Part shown: one piece after another, positions 46,930 through 59,980 of the stretch | How the letters are laid out: each line of letters opens with the position of its first letter | Numbering within the stretch: the stretch's first letter is position 1 | NCBI GenBank assembly: GCA_036898135.1 | Contig: CM072513.1 | Location: forward strand, 73,894,996 to 73,958,995 | Length of the DNA: 64,000 nt | Direction: 5' to 3' | Origin: Oncomelania hupensis | Taxonomy: Eukaryota; Mollusca; Gastropoda; Littorinimorpha; Pomatiopsidae | Notes under the pieces: model-generated | Databases searched by the model: none | What the model was told of the DNA's origin: nothing | What the model saw: only the letters and a program-made list of their open reading frames with translations | Translations under genes and position numbers: made by a program

Positions 46930-47107
46930 GGTGAAGAAGAGGATAAAGAGGAAGATGGAGGAATTTGGTGGCGAACGAGGAGGACGGATCGAGGAGGCAA
47001 GAGAAGAAAAAGAAAGAGGAGGAGGAGAAAAAAAATAAAAAGGAATGAAAGAGAAGGAGGAGGAAGAAGAAGAAGGAGGAGGAGGAAGAAGAAGAAGAAG
47101 AAGAAGG
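46930..47107. repeat. Purine-only (GGA/GAA)n tract
   Basis: Almost every base on the + strand is a purine across about 170 bp, ending in (GAA)n. This is triplex-prone sequence. Confidence 0.9.
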
Positions 47108-47109
47108 TT

Positions 47110-48780
47110 CTAAAAGGTGGTCAATAAAAAAAATTGGACGGGGAGGCCGCGGCTGCCTCAAACAAGCATTACTCGGACAGCAAGGTCCAAACAGTTTGGG
47201 AGAGTGATAACTCTGAGGATGAGCTTGGTGGGAGACGATAAGAAGATTGGAGTGGGGTTTAGGGATGGGTGGATGATGAGAGGGTATTTGAGGGACTTGG
47301 ACAGTGCATAATTATACGTTGAAATTAACACATTACGCTAATTTTACATCTAGGATTGGAATTTTTAGATTTTGCTGTTAAGTTAGACCTGTGCAACTTT
47401 ATTGTAAACGTGTATCGGGCAAGCGTGGTTTGGGGTCAGTTGTATAAGTATGGGTGGTGGCTTACTAATAAGACCGTTTCACTTTGGAACGCTCGCGTTC
47501 GTTATAGAATGGTTTATAAGACTTGCTAGTGCAACGTGCTTAGGTTAAGGTGTTTTCTTACACCCAAATATGAAGGGGGCTATGCGCTTCTGCCCTAGTG
47601 AGATAGTGGAATTTCTCAAGCAGACAGGAAAAAAAATAATCCAAATGTTTTAGCACTATCTGTTTTTGTATCATGCAGAGAGTCTGAGTCAATCCAATTG
47701 AAGCTTTCGCCCTGCGAATAGGCCTATATTAAATATTATAAAGTCTCATCATCATATCCTTCACATACATTAACGATAACATGGTACAATGATAATTACA
47801 GCTCTCATCCTTTTTTGCTATATGTGCACGATAAGCTATATACTTTTTTAAATTCAAATTTAAAATCTGTTTTCACCTGGTGTGAAAAAAAAGATAATAC
47901 ATTGTTCGAAAGGATGATAGCAAAACAAACAAACAAACAAACAAACAAACAACAACAACCACCACCACCACAACAACAACAACCTTTGTCATTAATTCTA
48001 GAATTTCATTGTGCCTGTAAACACGTCCTGCAGTATTCATTTTTTATAATTCCACGCTTTCTTGTTTTTTTTTCTCTTTCGTTACTACCAATATAAAGCA
48101 ATTAATGCAATTGCTTGTGAAACTGTGGCACATGAATTCATTAACACAAATTGTTCGCTCGTATTACTCTCGCTGTGTTGATGATGAAGCTTGTGATTGC
48201 AAACTTTTTGTATAGCCAATTCAACGCTTTTCTTAGGTGTTTTTTTTTTAATCCTGAAATCTTCTTGTAATTTTTTAAAATGAAATGTAATGAAAGTTTT
48301 TTTGCATTTAAGATCAATGACATAAAGCCTACAAGATTGAAAGATAAAATTTATTTTTTTAAATCATCCATTAGTTAAAGCTTTCTATTCCTGTAATTAT
48401 TTTCCTAACGGTAACAATGTCAAAAGTGATTTGTCTTCTTACGTTCGGTGTGTTATGAACGTTGTTTCTGTCCCTGGTACTACATTACATTTAAATTCAT
48501 TACATGACAATGTGCAATACATTTTATATTGAACCTGTTGTTCTTCTTGGTTTTAGAAAGTATGTATGCGTGTGTGTTTGTACGTGCGTGCGCGCGTGTG
48601 TGTGTTACATTTAGTTCAGTTGGTATATTTTCCGCTTCTTTGCTTTCCGTGCTCATATCTGTAGCTTTGTTGTTGTTGTTGTTGTTGTTGTTGTTGCTGT
48701 TGTTGTCAAAGCCAGTTTTCTTTTGAACCTTGTTTTAAAGTCTTTTCTTTCTTCCCCGCTCCCCCGCTATCCTCCGTGTT
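47110..48780. other. Intergenic stretch, no gene seen
   Basis: Contains (CAAA)n and (CAA)n at 47924-47985, (TTG)n at 48667-48706 and a GT/GC run at 48568-48605. No domain. Confidence 0.5.
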
Positions 48781-48789
48781 TAGCATCCA

Positions 48790-48791
<2 letters not shown>

Positions 48792-48866
<75 letters not shown>

Positions 48867-48867
48867 T
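48792..48867. repeat. (AAT)n microsatellite
   Basis: About 25 AAT units, followed at 48908-48942 by a CA run. Confidence 0.95.
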
Positions 48868-48959
48868 TTTACAGCGTACAACTTCAAAATGTTGAATACA
48901 GGCGCCTTCACACAAACACACACACACGCACACACACACACGGCCGCCCAACAAAGTTA

Positions 48960-50460
48960 TTAATTGTTCAGTATTATTAAGTTAAATTCCACTTGAGTGT
49001 AACATGCACAATGCGTGGAAAATTTGTTTAATGACATGCAGTGCCGCATAGAACTCCTAGGCTATAATACTCAGGCTATATAAATATACAGTAAGCACTG
49101 ATTTGCGGTATTTAGTAGTATCGGATCACTGCCTGCAGCGTCTAACAAGACTTAATGTAACGGAAACGTTCATGTAGATTAGGCTATAGGCGCCAGAGAG
49201 AAGCCTATATATCTATAGGCCACAGGAAGACTGTTAAATGTTGGAGGAACGAACACTGAACGCCCCGGCCGGCACCATAACGGAACTGTGCAAAATAAAT
49301 GCATTGGAGCAAAGAACCCTAGCAGATCAACTGTGGTGGTGGAACGCACATCGAACGACACTAGTTTGGTCCATTGAGGCCTACGCGAAACGGCATTTAT
49401 TAATGTAAAAAAAACAAACAAACAAACAAAATCAAACCAACAATACACACACCAAAAAATATCAAAACAGCAACGAGTAGGCCTACTAGTAAGCAAACAT
49501 GAAGAAATAATATACTACTACTAATACATTAGGTAATCCACCTAGTCCACTCATCAAAACCCCTTGACTTCAGTTAATCACTCTCCATTATCATCACGTT
49601 GTCAGCTGCTGTAGTGCTGGAGCTACATTTAGGCATATAGCTGGTAACGGTAACACTGTCTGTTATTTTCAATTCAGTTAACACCACTAAAATACTTTAA
49701 TGGCTTATAAAGGAAGCGATTGTTTAAAGCTTAAAGTTACTATAGTGTACGCGTATGTGTATTACCTTTTACACATTTAAGTTTGTGGTATTTATAATTA
49801 TGGATGCTGAATCGAAAGTGTGGTGGCAGTCGGTGGCTGCAAAGTGGTTGCAAGGGTGTAGCCCAGTGCAAAGAACGTTCTTATGTTATTTCTTTATTTC
49901 AATCATTCATTTCATTTTACAACTAACCACAATCGGTGATTTTAGACGGGTTTCATTAACTCCGAAACCTTTCCCATGGATATACACATGTATACACCCA
50001 TCCACAAAATACACTAACATATTTCAAACACACATACATGCATGCAGCGTCCATATCATATCCTTTCCCCACCCCCCAACCCCACCCCCCCAAAAAAAAT
50101 AAAAAAAATAAATAAAAAGAGAAATATTAATAAAATAAAATAAAATAAAATAAAATAAACAATTGCATCCACAACGAAACTCATAGTTTTTGTGTTCGCT
50201 TCAATTCTTAACATTCTTCGGTAGAGATGATATTTTGCAGAATCCCTGGGAGCTTGCTTACGAATAGTGTAGAGGTGTGTGTCTATGGAAGTAAAGGTTT
50301 GCGTGATTTTAATGTTCAGAAAAACGTTATTTTATTATTGCTCAGTGCATGATAATGTGATATATACAAAATTTTGTGTTATATTGGTTTTGTCAGCATC
50401 ATTGTCATTGTATACAGAAAAATCACGCTACACGCCAAATTATCTGGTATATTGTCCCCA
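48960..50460. other. Intergenic stretch, no gene seen
   Basis: A 115-codon frame starting at 49755, with an internal Met at 49800 (MDAESKVWWQSVAAKWLQG), has a hydrophobic patch but no recognised family and runs into low-complexity sequence. A CCCCACCCCCC / A-rich / (TAAAA)n block lies at 50068-50158. Confidence 0.4.
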
Positions 50461-50466
50461 TAAATT

Positions 50467-50468
<2 letters not shown>

Positions 50469-50556
<88 letters not shown>
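50469..50556. repeat. (TA)n microsatellite
   Basis: About 43 uninterrupted TA units. Confidence 0.95.
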
Positions 50557-50558
<2 letters not shown>

Positions 50559-50559
50559 C

Positions 50560-51215
50560 TTGAGTGGATGATGAGAATTTAATTAGTAAGCACAGTGATA
50601 TTCCTAGACTAAAGGGAAAGTGCATAAAGCGATGAATTACATTTAAACACACACACACACACGCCCACCCACATACACATCTCAATATTTCTGGCACCAT
50701 CCAGATGTTTTCAAATTACGACAGTTAATGAGCTCAATGTCAAAGAAAAAGTATATATAAATATTGCATTGCTATTATTTAAATAATACTCTTTTTCTCA
50801 CGGACTTTTGTTTTGTCAGCAGACAAGATTTTACTTGTTGGTCTTGTTATACGATTGAGACGTACACGATAGATCCGATCATTTTCTTTTACAAGGCATG
50901 CAATGATGGCATTTATTTGCCTTTGATTTGGTTTTGCGCTGTTGCTAGAAGGAGCTTTGGGTGGTGTTGATAATTTTCGTCGGTCGATATTGTTGCGAAT
51001 TAATTCTGGAATTACTTGTTTATTATCGACCGAATGTTCCAGATGTTACGGGTAAAAGCTGGCAGAATCATGTAGATTTGGAAACATTGTGTGACATAAT
51101 ACAGTACATAGTTCCGATGACGAGTTTTACTTTGATTGGTTGTTACTGCATCATTATGGAATGTTCGAATTTTTTCTCGATTGCAGAGAGGCTATATAAG
51201 TAATGCACTGTCTGT
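50560..51215. other. Intergenic stretch, no recognised gene
   Basis: Two + strand frames (50764-50970 and 50961-51203) have fairly normal amino acid composition but match nothing I know. Confidence 0.35.
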
Positions 51216-51224
51216 TTATAGGGG

Positions 51225-51425
51225 AGGGGCCGGGTAGCTCAGTTGGTAAGAGCGTCTTGCTAGTAACCGAAAGGTCGCTGGTTCGAATCCCGGATTGGTC
51301 AACGTGTGATCATATTATTTTCCCCTTTACCAACAACTGGCCCGCTGGTGTCAGTATAAATCGGTCCAGTAGTCACCTATATGCGAAAGTGTCGTGTGAC
51401 TATAATCTACAAACAACAACAACGT
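51225..51425 (+). repeat. tRNA-derived SINE, full length
   Basis: A box GGTAGCTCAGTTGGTAAGAG (51235) and B box GGTTCGAATCCC (51281-51292) are spaced as in a tRNA. The T-stem and acceptor stem pair poorly. A non-tRNA body follows (GTGTGATCATATTATTTTCC to GACTATAATCTACAAAC) and a (CAA)n tail. A truncated copy lies at 20470-20615. Confidence 0.88.
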
Positions 51426-51488
51426 TTTTAGGGATGATTTCTGTAGTGATTTTCGGAAAGCGATCTTGTATGCAGTTGTTGATGTTTG

Positions 51489-51602
<114 letters not shown>

Positions 51603-51879
51603 CCCCTTCTCCCTGCAGAACACCATGTTTTGGTAATGTTAGTGTTGTTGAATACGGATCAAAGTAGACATTTATTTTGTAAAATGATTCACAATTATTT
51701 TTATTTTTTTTATTGGTGATGTATAATGACGACGTATGTGCCAATTCCTGACTATATATGCTTGGAGTTTTATTTTGTTTCATTCAGTCCTTGGGTTTAA
51801 CTGACGAAGGTTTTCGTCAAATAAACCGAAAATTGTAATGCCTACTATACCCAGGTGTTGTTGCTGGTTTTATTATCAT

Positions 51880-52112
<233 letters not shown>

Positions 52113-52322
52113 ATGGTGGTGGTGGCGGTGTGGTGTGACTGATTATTATTTTGCCCGTATTCACACATTCAGCCATTCTCCAGCCTGTTCGTCAATACAA
52201 TCACCCCGAATAAGGGCATTGATATCTGTCACGCCTAGGCCTATAAAGGAGCGCGCTTTGCTCATGAGGCTTTGTCGCCAGAGCCAATCAATAACTCTTG
52301 TAGTATTATCTGTCACGATGTA

Positions 52323-52640
52323 GAGAGGCACGGTGGTCTAATGGTAGTGCTTTGGCTTGCGGATCTGAAGGTCCCGGGTTCGAGCCCTGTCCGGGCCATT
52401 TTGTTGTGTCCCTGGGAAAGACACTTTAACTCCCGTTTCCTACTCCTTCGGATGAGAGTATAAACCGAGGTCTAGTCTGTGTCGCACGCACTCCATCATA
52501 ACGGACTTTAAAGATCCTGACGCTCATGTCCTAGACGGGTGAGTGCCGGTAACAAGAACATACCCAGCATTTGGCTGCAGCGTTCTCAATAAGTTGAGAT
52601 TGGCAGCCCCGAACGAAAGAAGAATATGTTTCAATGGGTG
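52323..52640 (+). repeat. tRNA-derived SINE with conserved-type central domain
   Basis: A box GTGGTCTAATGGTAGTGC (52331), B box GGGTTCGAGCCC (52376-52387). Then TTGTGTCCCTGGGAAAGACA, which resembles the Deu/V-type central domains of metazoan SINEs, and a tail including GAGAGTATAAACCGAGG. A tail fragment occurs at 7840-7890. Confidence 0.8.
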
Positions 52641-52825
52641 ATGCAGTATATGCACACACGCACTGACGTACCTTTTGCTGCATTCTATCATAGGGGCATG
52701 ACGCAAAGTTGGGCGCCTGTACAGCGGATCCTGGTTAGCAAACAGACTTGCGCATCATAGTACAGAATATACACACAATGTGGTCAGCTCTAGATCTATA
52801 TTCTCCCTACGTTTATGTTAAAGGG

Positions 52826-52990
52826 TGGTCGCAGTAGCGCAGTTGTTTGAGCACAACCTCAAAAATATTTCATGTTAAGCAACGACGAGCGCGATTAGTA
52901 CTTGGATGGGTGACCAAAGAATGAAACAAAAAGCGCGCGATGCGCCCATGTCCACAAGATGTGAAAGGGTACGTACTATAGAATCTGATT
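52826..52990 (+). repeat. 5S rRNA-derived SINE or 5S pseudogene
   Basis: GTTAAGCAACGACGAGCG and ATTAGTACTTGGATGGGTGA at 52873-52913 match the internal control region of animal 5S rRNA (GTTAAGCAACG, TTAGTACTTGGATGGG). The 5' half is not 5S-like. It reads GTAGCGCAGTTGTTTGAGCA, closer to a tRNA A box. The 3' flank is unrelated. It is therefore not a functional 5S gene. Confidence 0.75.
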
Positions 52991-53339
52991 TGAATCAGGG
53001 AAGGCAGAGCAGATAGGGAGAGGACATTGGCACCGCCCTACAGAAAAGGGAGGTAAGGATGCTGCAAGTTGGCGGCTCGCGTTCAGTTACATTCTATTTT
53101 CGACCAAGTCCTTCAGCAGCTCAAAGCAACAGGTAAGTGCGCTAAATAAGAACAGTTGTACTGTTCAACCCCCCTCCCAGCCCGCAATCTCTCTGTCACT
53201 TTTTCTCCAAAATTCGTCGGAAACGCATCGTGTCAGAAGTAGCAAAGAAGATTGGGCAGAGTTCCAAGGGGAATAATTTGAAGTTTGATGTTTAAGAATA
53301 GAAGATTGACTTCCTTTTCCATGCACGCGCGCGGTTGCT

Positions 53340-53341
<2 letters not shown>

Positions 53342-53397
<56 letters not shown>

Positions 53398-53416
53398 TGC
53401 GTGTGTGTGTGTGTTA
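53342..53416. repeat. (GT)n microsatellite
   Basis: About 24 GT units, a GGGTGTGCG interruption and eight more. Confidence 0.95.
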
Positions 53417-53539
53417 TGTTTGTGTGTCGCTAGAACGCACGCTTACGTCTTCGCGTAGGCCTAATGCAGTTCAATCCATTATTTATCTATTAATACGAAT
53501 AGCCAGTACATGTTTTCAGCAGTAAATTGCCATTAACAA

Positions 53540-54010
53540 CACAACTCATTAGGACCGAAACACACGTGTCAACGATCAGCGGCTAGCAGCATTTCAACGA
53601 CCTCCTGCTGCCAGCGTAATTGGTTATTGCTCTGTTTCTCGCCAACACTCTTCCACAAAGTTGAAAAAGAAACAATGGCGGAAAAACAAAGAAGAAATGG
53701 CGGGCGCATCCCCTTGCCTATTCCTTGAATGATTTTCCAATGCTCAATCATTATTGATACTACGTGTAATTCCGCCCTTATATAATTCTCAAGCTCTTCG
53801 TGCCACAGGCGCTTGTAGACTTGATAGTATAGTATATAGTATAGTATAGTATGCTGAAGTCAGGCACAGTCTACACTTTCACATGTAAATCTATCTATCT
53901 ACAAGCGCCTGTGCAACATGCCTAATTATGCGAATCGCTGTTTAATTTTCTGATAATAGACAAAACTATAATAAAACATCGCCCGCCGAAATTGCCACTA
54001 GCGAGTGCGT
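53540..54010. mobile_element. Possible non-autonomous DNA transposon remnant
   Basis: GACCGAAACACACGTGTCAA and AGCGGCTAGCAGCATTTCAA begin the segment and look like a MITE terminus. A perfect 15-bp inverted repeat (ACAGGCGCTTGTAGA, 53805-53819, mirrored at 53898-53912) lies inside. No matching opposite terminus was identified. Confidence 0.3.
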
Positions 54011-54235
54011 CATTAATATTTATCGGTAAATCCGGGCCACCAAATCGGTTTCAGTTTTCAGAATACGATATTGATTATTGGGTACATAGTTCACTTTATG
54101 GTTGATCATTGTTGATTCTTTTTCTTCTTTAGTGTAACTCTTTTTTTTTTGTAAGTATGAATCTTTTGTTGTTGTTGTTGTTTGTTAAATACTTTATTTT
54201 ATTTGGTTAAATTCATATTTTATCTTGTGTCTGGC

Positions 54236-54455
54236 TGTTGGTCCTGATTTGGCTCGGAAGAGTCCGCTGGACCTAAAGCAATAATCATGTAATGTAATGT
54301 AATGTGTTTGGCTGTAAAACTTTTTTCATTCACATAAGTGTTGCAATTTAAAAAAAAAATAATAATAAGGTCAACGTATGACCTCTAGTGTCAAGTTGTG
54401 GTCCTGATTCGGATCTTTGCAGTCTGCTGGACCCTGTAAGTAAAGAATAACTAAT
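54236..54455 (+). mobile_element. Two short 3'-end fragments of the ~590-bp retroposon
   Basis: 54236-54305 has GGAAGAGTCCGCTGGACCTA with an (ATGTA)n tail. 54390-54455 has TTTGCAGTCTGCTGGACCC with an AATAACTAA tail. They represent the two tail subtypes of the family side by side. Confidence 0.85.
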
Positions 54456-54616
54456 GTCACGGTCCAGGTCTTTGTCTCTCAAATTGTTTTTGAATATTAC
54501 AAGAATTGGAATTGTTAAATGAAATCAGATAATGTATTAAATATGTCCTAAATTATCTGATGCTGTACTGATAAAAAAAAAAGTATAAAGACATTGTTGG
54601 TTTAAAAAAAAAATTA

Positions 54617-55800
<1,184 letters not shown>

Positions 55801-55807
55801 AGATATA

Positions 55808-56262
55808 TAACAGTTAGTTAGTTAGTTATTCATTGCTTACAGGGTCCAGCGGACTGCAAAGAGCCGAATCAGGACCACAAAATCAAGACCACAACTTCGC
55901 TGAAAGAGGACTCTCCCCTGATCCGCATAAAAGATCTGCCGATCTAGTAACACTGAAGGCACACAACCAGGCGGTCACTTTACAATAAAGACATCCCACG
56001 CAGGGGACGCTGAGGCTATACTCTAATTTATCGAACCGCCGTTTACAAAAACAAAATAGAATACAAACATCATTATAAAATATCAACAAAACACATACAT
56101 ATAAAATGCCTACATTACCAAATAATAACATCATAGGAAGCCCAATGACCACTTGGCAGAAAGCGTCCAATATTCTCAAGATGATCCAACAGACCTCACA
56201 CACAAATGAGGAGTTTTGTCCCGGAAGAGTTTTCAAGAAAAAAGATAGGTGACTAATCTAGC
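55808..56262 (-). mobile_element. ~590-bp retroposon copy, 5' truncated
   Basis: The (AGTT)n tail at 55813 is followed by CAGGGTCCAGCGGACTGCAA. The family body stops at AGCGAAGAAGAAG near 56262, before the 5' hairpin. Confidence 0.85.
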
Positions 56263-56317
56263 GAAGAAGAAGCTACATATCCATACAATTCCCTTACTCC
56301 ATACTGTATGCTATTTT

Positions 56318-58085
56318 TTAAGATAAGATAAGAAGATAAGATAAGAATATTTATTTACCAAGTAAAAAACGTTACAAGGATTTTGGTGTGGCATGGCGAC
56401 AGTGAAATACACCCTTTCTTGCACAGTCATTCATCGTGTCATACACTTCATTGGCCTATAACATGTATACAGCACTAAAGGATAGGTAACCACAGTAACA
56501 TACATCACTCATCAGTCATATAAAGTTATGGAGTAAAACACACCCTGCAGATAAAACAAAATACATCATTAAAACAATTTAACAGCATTAAATAAAATGA
56601 AAATTATTAAGAATGTTAGGCTTCACATCCAAATCTACACACACAACACACCACACACACACACACGCACACACACACACAGCATAGCATACTCGTACTC
56701 CTATTTCACAAAGGTACAAATCAAGCAATGGTTGTGAGTTTTCAGTTTATACAGATCATTCCATGTTTGGTGATGTACTGAGGACAGCGTCAGGGAAGAA
56801 ACTGTTTCTGAATCGAGAAGTTCTGGCTCTTAAAGCGCGGAACCGACGGCCAGAGGGCAGAAGCTCGAAGAGACTATTGGCTGGGTGTGATGGATCGCAG
56901 ACTGTCTTTTCCGTTTTCCGTTTCATTCGCGTTGTGAAAATGGTGGCGACAGATGGAAAGTCGCAACCAGCTATTTTGGAGGCAGTCTTAACAATGTGCT
57001 CGAGCTGTTTCTTTTCTATCGCGGTTGTGCTGCCGTACCAGACAGTGATAGAGAAGCACAAAATGCTCTCTATCACCGCGCGATAGAACTGTGCCATAAT
57101 TTTACTAGACATACCGAACTTTCGCAGCTGTCTCAGAAAGTGGAGACGCTGTTGGCACTTTTTTACAATAGAGGTGGTGTTATTATTCCAACTCAGGTCG
57201 CTCGAGATGACGGAACCGAGAAATTTGAACGAGTCGACCTGCTCAACGGTTTCCCCATTGATGACAAGGGGCAATACCGGGACCTTTATTCGGCGAAAGT
57301 CGATCACGACCTCTTTTGTCTTCGAGACGTTCAGTTCCAGGTCGTTGTCCGAGCACCAGTCAACCATTCTTCGAACCTCTTCCCGATACGCCGTCTCGTC
57401 CGTATCAGAGATCAGACCTTCGAGGGTAGTGTCATCGGAAAATTTTAACATTTTCACAAACGGGGTTGCAGATACACAGTCATTTGTGAACAGAGTGAAG
57501 AGTAGTGGAGAGAGAACGCATCCTTGTGGAGCGCCAGTGTTCAGTGTTACAGAGGCAGAGAATGAGTTGTTCAGTCTGACGACCTGAGGACGGTCTAAAA
57601 GAAAGTCAAGAATCCAGTGACAGATAGAGGGGTGAACATTGAGTTGGGAGAGTTTGTCAAAAAGTTTGTGAGGGATGATCGTGTTGAAAGCACTGGAGTA
57701 GTCGATAAACAAAACTCTGGCATAGGTACGTGGGCTCTCCAAATGCTGCAGGATGAAGTGCAGGCCAAGAGCGACTGCATCATCAACTGACCTGTTCGCT
57801 TGGTAGGCAAACTGGAGTGGGTCAAGCAAGTGACCCGTGGAGGCCTTCAGGTAGCGAAGAACAAGCTGCTCCAAAACCTTCATGACAACAGACGTCAGCG
57901 CCACGGGGCGGTAGTCGTTCAGCTGGGTGACCTTGGATTTCTTAGGAACAGGGACGATCACGGACGACTTGAAGCACCGCGGCACCGACATCTGCTGTAG
58001 GGAGCTGTTGAAGATGTCGGTGAAGACAGGAGCGAGCTGGTCAGCACAGGACCTATTGTGATCAACATCACCGTCGAAGCTGGGT
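56318..58085 (-). mobile_element. 5'-truncated LINE with intact reverse transcriptase ORF
   Basis: Non-LTR retrotransposon. From the RT N-terminus at about 58085 it runs to a 3' UTR and a (TAAGA)n-type tail at 56318-56345. The endonuclease half is missing. The RT ORF is described separately. The sequence DIFNSSLQQ upstream of the first Met is still in frame, so the element extends a little beyond that Met. The 3' UTR contains a CA/CGCA microsatellite at 56638-56680. Confidence 0.85.
56756..57991 (-). CDS. Reverse transcriptase of a CR1/Rex1-type LINE
   Basis: Uninterrupted 411-codon frame. RT blocks in order: [12 protein letters not shown] (res 9-20), [44 protein letters not shown] (first catalytic Asp), [31 protein letters not shown] (catalytic pair), [22 protein letters not shown], then a C-terminal ACRIPNSL-like end with [20 protein letters not shown]. 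That C-terminal Arg-rich phrase and FSDDT instead of FADDT are familiar from Rex1/CR1-group elements. The protein would make cDNA at the nicked target. It lacks the endonuclease domain. An open frame of this length suggests recent insertion. Activity of this truncated copy on its own is unlikely. Confidence 0.9.
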   Translation of the reverse strand: MSVPRCFKSSVIVPVPKKSKVTQLNDYRPVALTSVVMKVLEQLVLRYLKASTGHLLDPLQFAYQANRSVDDAVALGLHFILQHLESPRTYARVLFIDYSSAFNTIIPHKLFDKLSQLNVHPSICHWILDFLLDRPQVVRLNNSFSASVTLNTGAPQGCVLSPLLFTLFTNDCVSATPFVKMLKFSDDTTLEGLISDTDETAYREEVRRMVDWCSDNDLELNVSKTKEVVIDFRRIKVPVLPLVINGETVEQVDSFKFLGSVISSDLSWNNNTTSIVKKCQQRLHFLRQLRKFGMSSKIMAQFYRAVIESILCFSITVWYGSTTAIEKKQLEHIVKTASKIAGCDFPSVATIFTTRMKRKTEKTVCDPSHPANSLFELLPSGRRFRALRARTSRFRNSFFPDAVLSTSPNME

Positions 58086-58089
58086 ATTG

Positions 58090-59240
58090 GGCCGATAGCA
58101 CGATGATTTCTCCATAAACCGAGTTACTTCCCTTCCCTACTGCAATATCGTTGTCTCCTTGTCGGCATGAACTGTCAGTGTCAACTTCCGTCGGTTGTGA
58201 ATGCCGATGTCCTTTGCAATTTGACGAAACAGGAGTAAGTTCCCAGAACTAACTCCCGTTTCGTTAAATTCTCAACATATGTTTCGGCAACTGTAATATT
58301 AGCCGCCATACTTCACTCCTACATTCTACATTCGTCCAGTGATCATGAACCGCGAGATTTTCCATTTTCCCCCCTCTGTAAAAAAAAAACCACACACACA
58401 CACACAACAATTTTACAGAAATTGAACGGGTTTAAAAATAGATTGCGCAGTATTCATTACTGCAGATGTTTGTATCAATCACTGTGGAATCGATTGCGTG
58501 GCATTTTTACGGAAGAAATCTTCTAGTTCGTTTATATAGATTTGACCTGGGTTTTTAGCTGAGACGACTTCCAACACCTTTCACTTTTAGTAGACTGAAC
58601 TCCCCTCACAACCCAATTCGGGCGAGGCGACTTGTGACGCCGGAATAGTCTATAGTGGAAACGTCTTCCGTGCTGCTGCTGTCTTGGTCCAGTAATTACG
58701 AAGATCCATGGCTTCAGTCTGTCACACGACTGAAGGGAAATGATTTGGCATGCTTTCTTTGGCAGTCTGTGTAGGTCGTGTACCTTGTTAAAGGCTTGTG
58801 GAGGCGTCCCTCGTGAAAAATGGTTGGCATGGTTAAATAATAATGGTCGTAGCGAAGACACGAATATGTGGATTTTAATCACAGAGAAGAAGGAAACTGC
58901 TTTTTGCCGTACTCGTCTTCGACCGTCGTGTTTTTCTCTGAATTGTAGGCCTACATGTGTAGTTTGAGATATATGGGCCGTGGTAGCAGCATAGGGGAAA
59001 TGACGGGAAAGCAATCAACGGCAAAGCGACATTTACCAAAAATTCTCAAAAAAAAAAAAAATCCAAGGAGGAAGAACATGCATACTACCATAGTCGTCGC
59101 TGAAGGTGGTATTGTTTCACAAATATTGTACAATATGTAATATGGTCCTATATGGGATTATTCTGCCGATGGTAGATGATGTCAACAGACGCGTGCAGGT
59201 TCTACACAACGTTTTTTTTAGGGGGAAACCTACTGCTAAA
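58090..59240. other. Intergenic stretch, possible TLR 3' UTR
   Basis: No domain in the frames seen. It lies downstream of the TLR stop codon in - strand sense, beyond the duplicated exon fragment, so it may include the transcript 3' end. Confidence 0.4.
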
Positions 59241-59258
59241 AGGGCTACTCAAGGCGCT

Positions 59259-59310
59259 GGTCATTGTCTAATAGCCAGAGCTACCCGTGACCAGAACGTT
59301 TACAGGTAGT
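59259..59310 (-). pseudogene. Duplicated TLR last-exon fragment, distal part
   Basis: The reverse complement repeats the end of the TLR last exon: TTCTGGTCACGGGTAGCTC and ATTAGACAATGA match 59981-60032 closely. It encodes TFWSRVA followed by the stop, after an in-frame stop within the copy. It is separated from the proximal part (59878-59922) by the inverted-repeat element. Confidence 0.8.
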
Positions 59311-59333
59311 GAGGCGGCAGACGTCTGTTGTGC

Positions 59334-59861
59334 ACCCGATACACATTGGTCGAACGCTACCAGAAGCATGCGTTATTTGTCGCCTCAACAGGCGATAAAG
59401 CATGCTCCCATGCTTCAGAGCACTGCTTTCTATACGCTTCAAGCTCTATAGTCACGGAAAAAGCGCAATTTCACTGCAGTGAACTCATGAAAATAGAAAA
59501 ATGTAAGTTTCGTCTCCTCTAGGGGACGAATTAGGTCAAACTGTATTAGTTTCTAGGTCAAATGTCTTTTACGAACCGTTTGACAATGTTTTTGAACCGT
59601 TTGTTGACGCCGGATAGTGTCCTCACTTGGTTTCATGCAATTTAGGAATCCAACAAGGCAATTGGGTTTTTGAGACGGAAAGAGCGGCATGTTGTAGAGC
59701 AACATTCTGTATATATTTACAGTGAAATTGCGCTTTTTCCGTCACTATAGCGCTTGAAGCGTGTAGGAAGCAGTGCTATGAAGCATGAGAGCATGCTTTA
59801 TCGCCTATTGAGCCGACTAGTAAAACATGCTTCTGGCAGCCTTCGACCAATGTGTACCGGG
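59334..59861. mobile_element. Large inverted-repeat (foldback-like) element
   Basis: Arms of about 140-150 bp: the left includes ACACATTGGTCGAACGCTAC, GCGATAAAGCATGCTCCCAT and ACGGAAAAAGCGCAATTTCA. The right has the reverse complements through 59861. The central ~230 bp (59490-59715) matches 63640-63860. The inner termini AGTCACGGAAAAAGCGC/GCGCTTTTTCCGTCACT could be those of a nested MITE of about 300 bp. Confidence 0.85.
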
Positions 59862-59877
59862 TGGTTGTGAAGGGTGC

Positions 59878-59922
59878 ATAGGTGATGTAGACTATGCAGG
59901 CGTTTGCAGATTGCATGAAAGC
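59878..59922 (-). pseudogene. Duplicated TLR last-exon fragment, proximal part
   Basis: The reverse complement reads CTGCAAACGCCTGC, TCTACATCACCTATGC, matching CAGGCGTCTACCTATATCAC in the TLR last exon (60060-60090, LQASTYITYP). Confidence 0.65.
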
Positions 59923-59980
59923 TTATAAGTGACCTTTATTTTGCACCGGTTATGGTTTACAGAGTTGCTGAAAGCGCTGG

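Noticed and set aside
49755..50102. 115-codon frame with a hydrophobic patch
   Set aside because: Runs into Pro-rich low-complexity sequence; no family recognised; treated as chance.
50961..51203. 80-codon + strand frame with normal amino acid composition
   Set aside because: No recognised domain, no splice support and no neighbouring exons.
51225..51310. Possible functional tRNA gene
   Set aside because: A and B boxes are present, but the T-stem and acceptor stem do not pair properly and a SINE body with a second genomic copy follows.
52873..52913. Possible functional 5S rRNA gene
   Set aside because: Only the internal control region is 5S-like; the 5' half and 3' end do not match a 5S rRNA.
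56763..57587. + strand frames of 107-150 codons
   Set aside because: They are antisense to the intact reverse transcriptase ORF.
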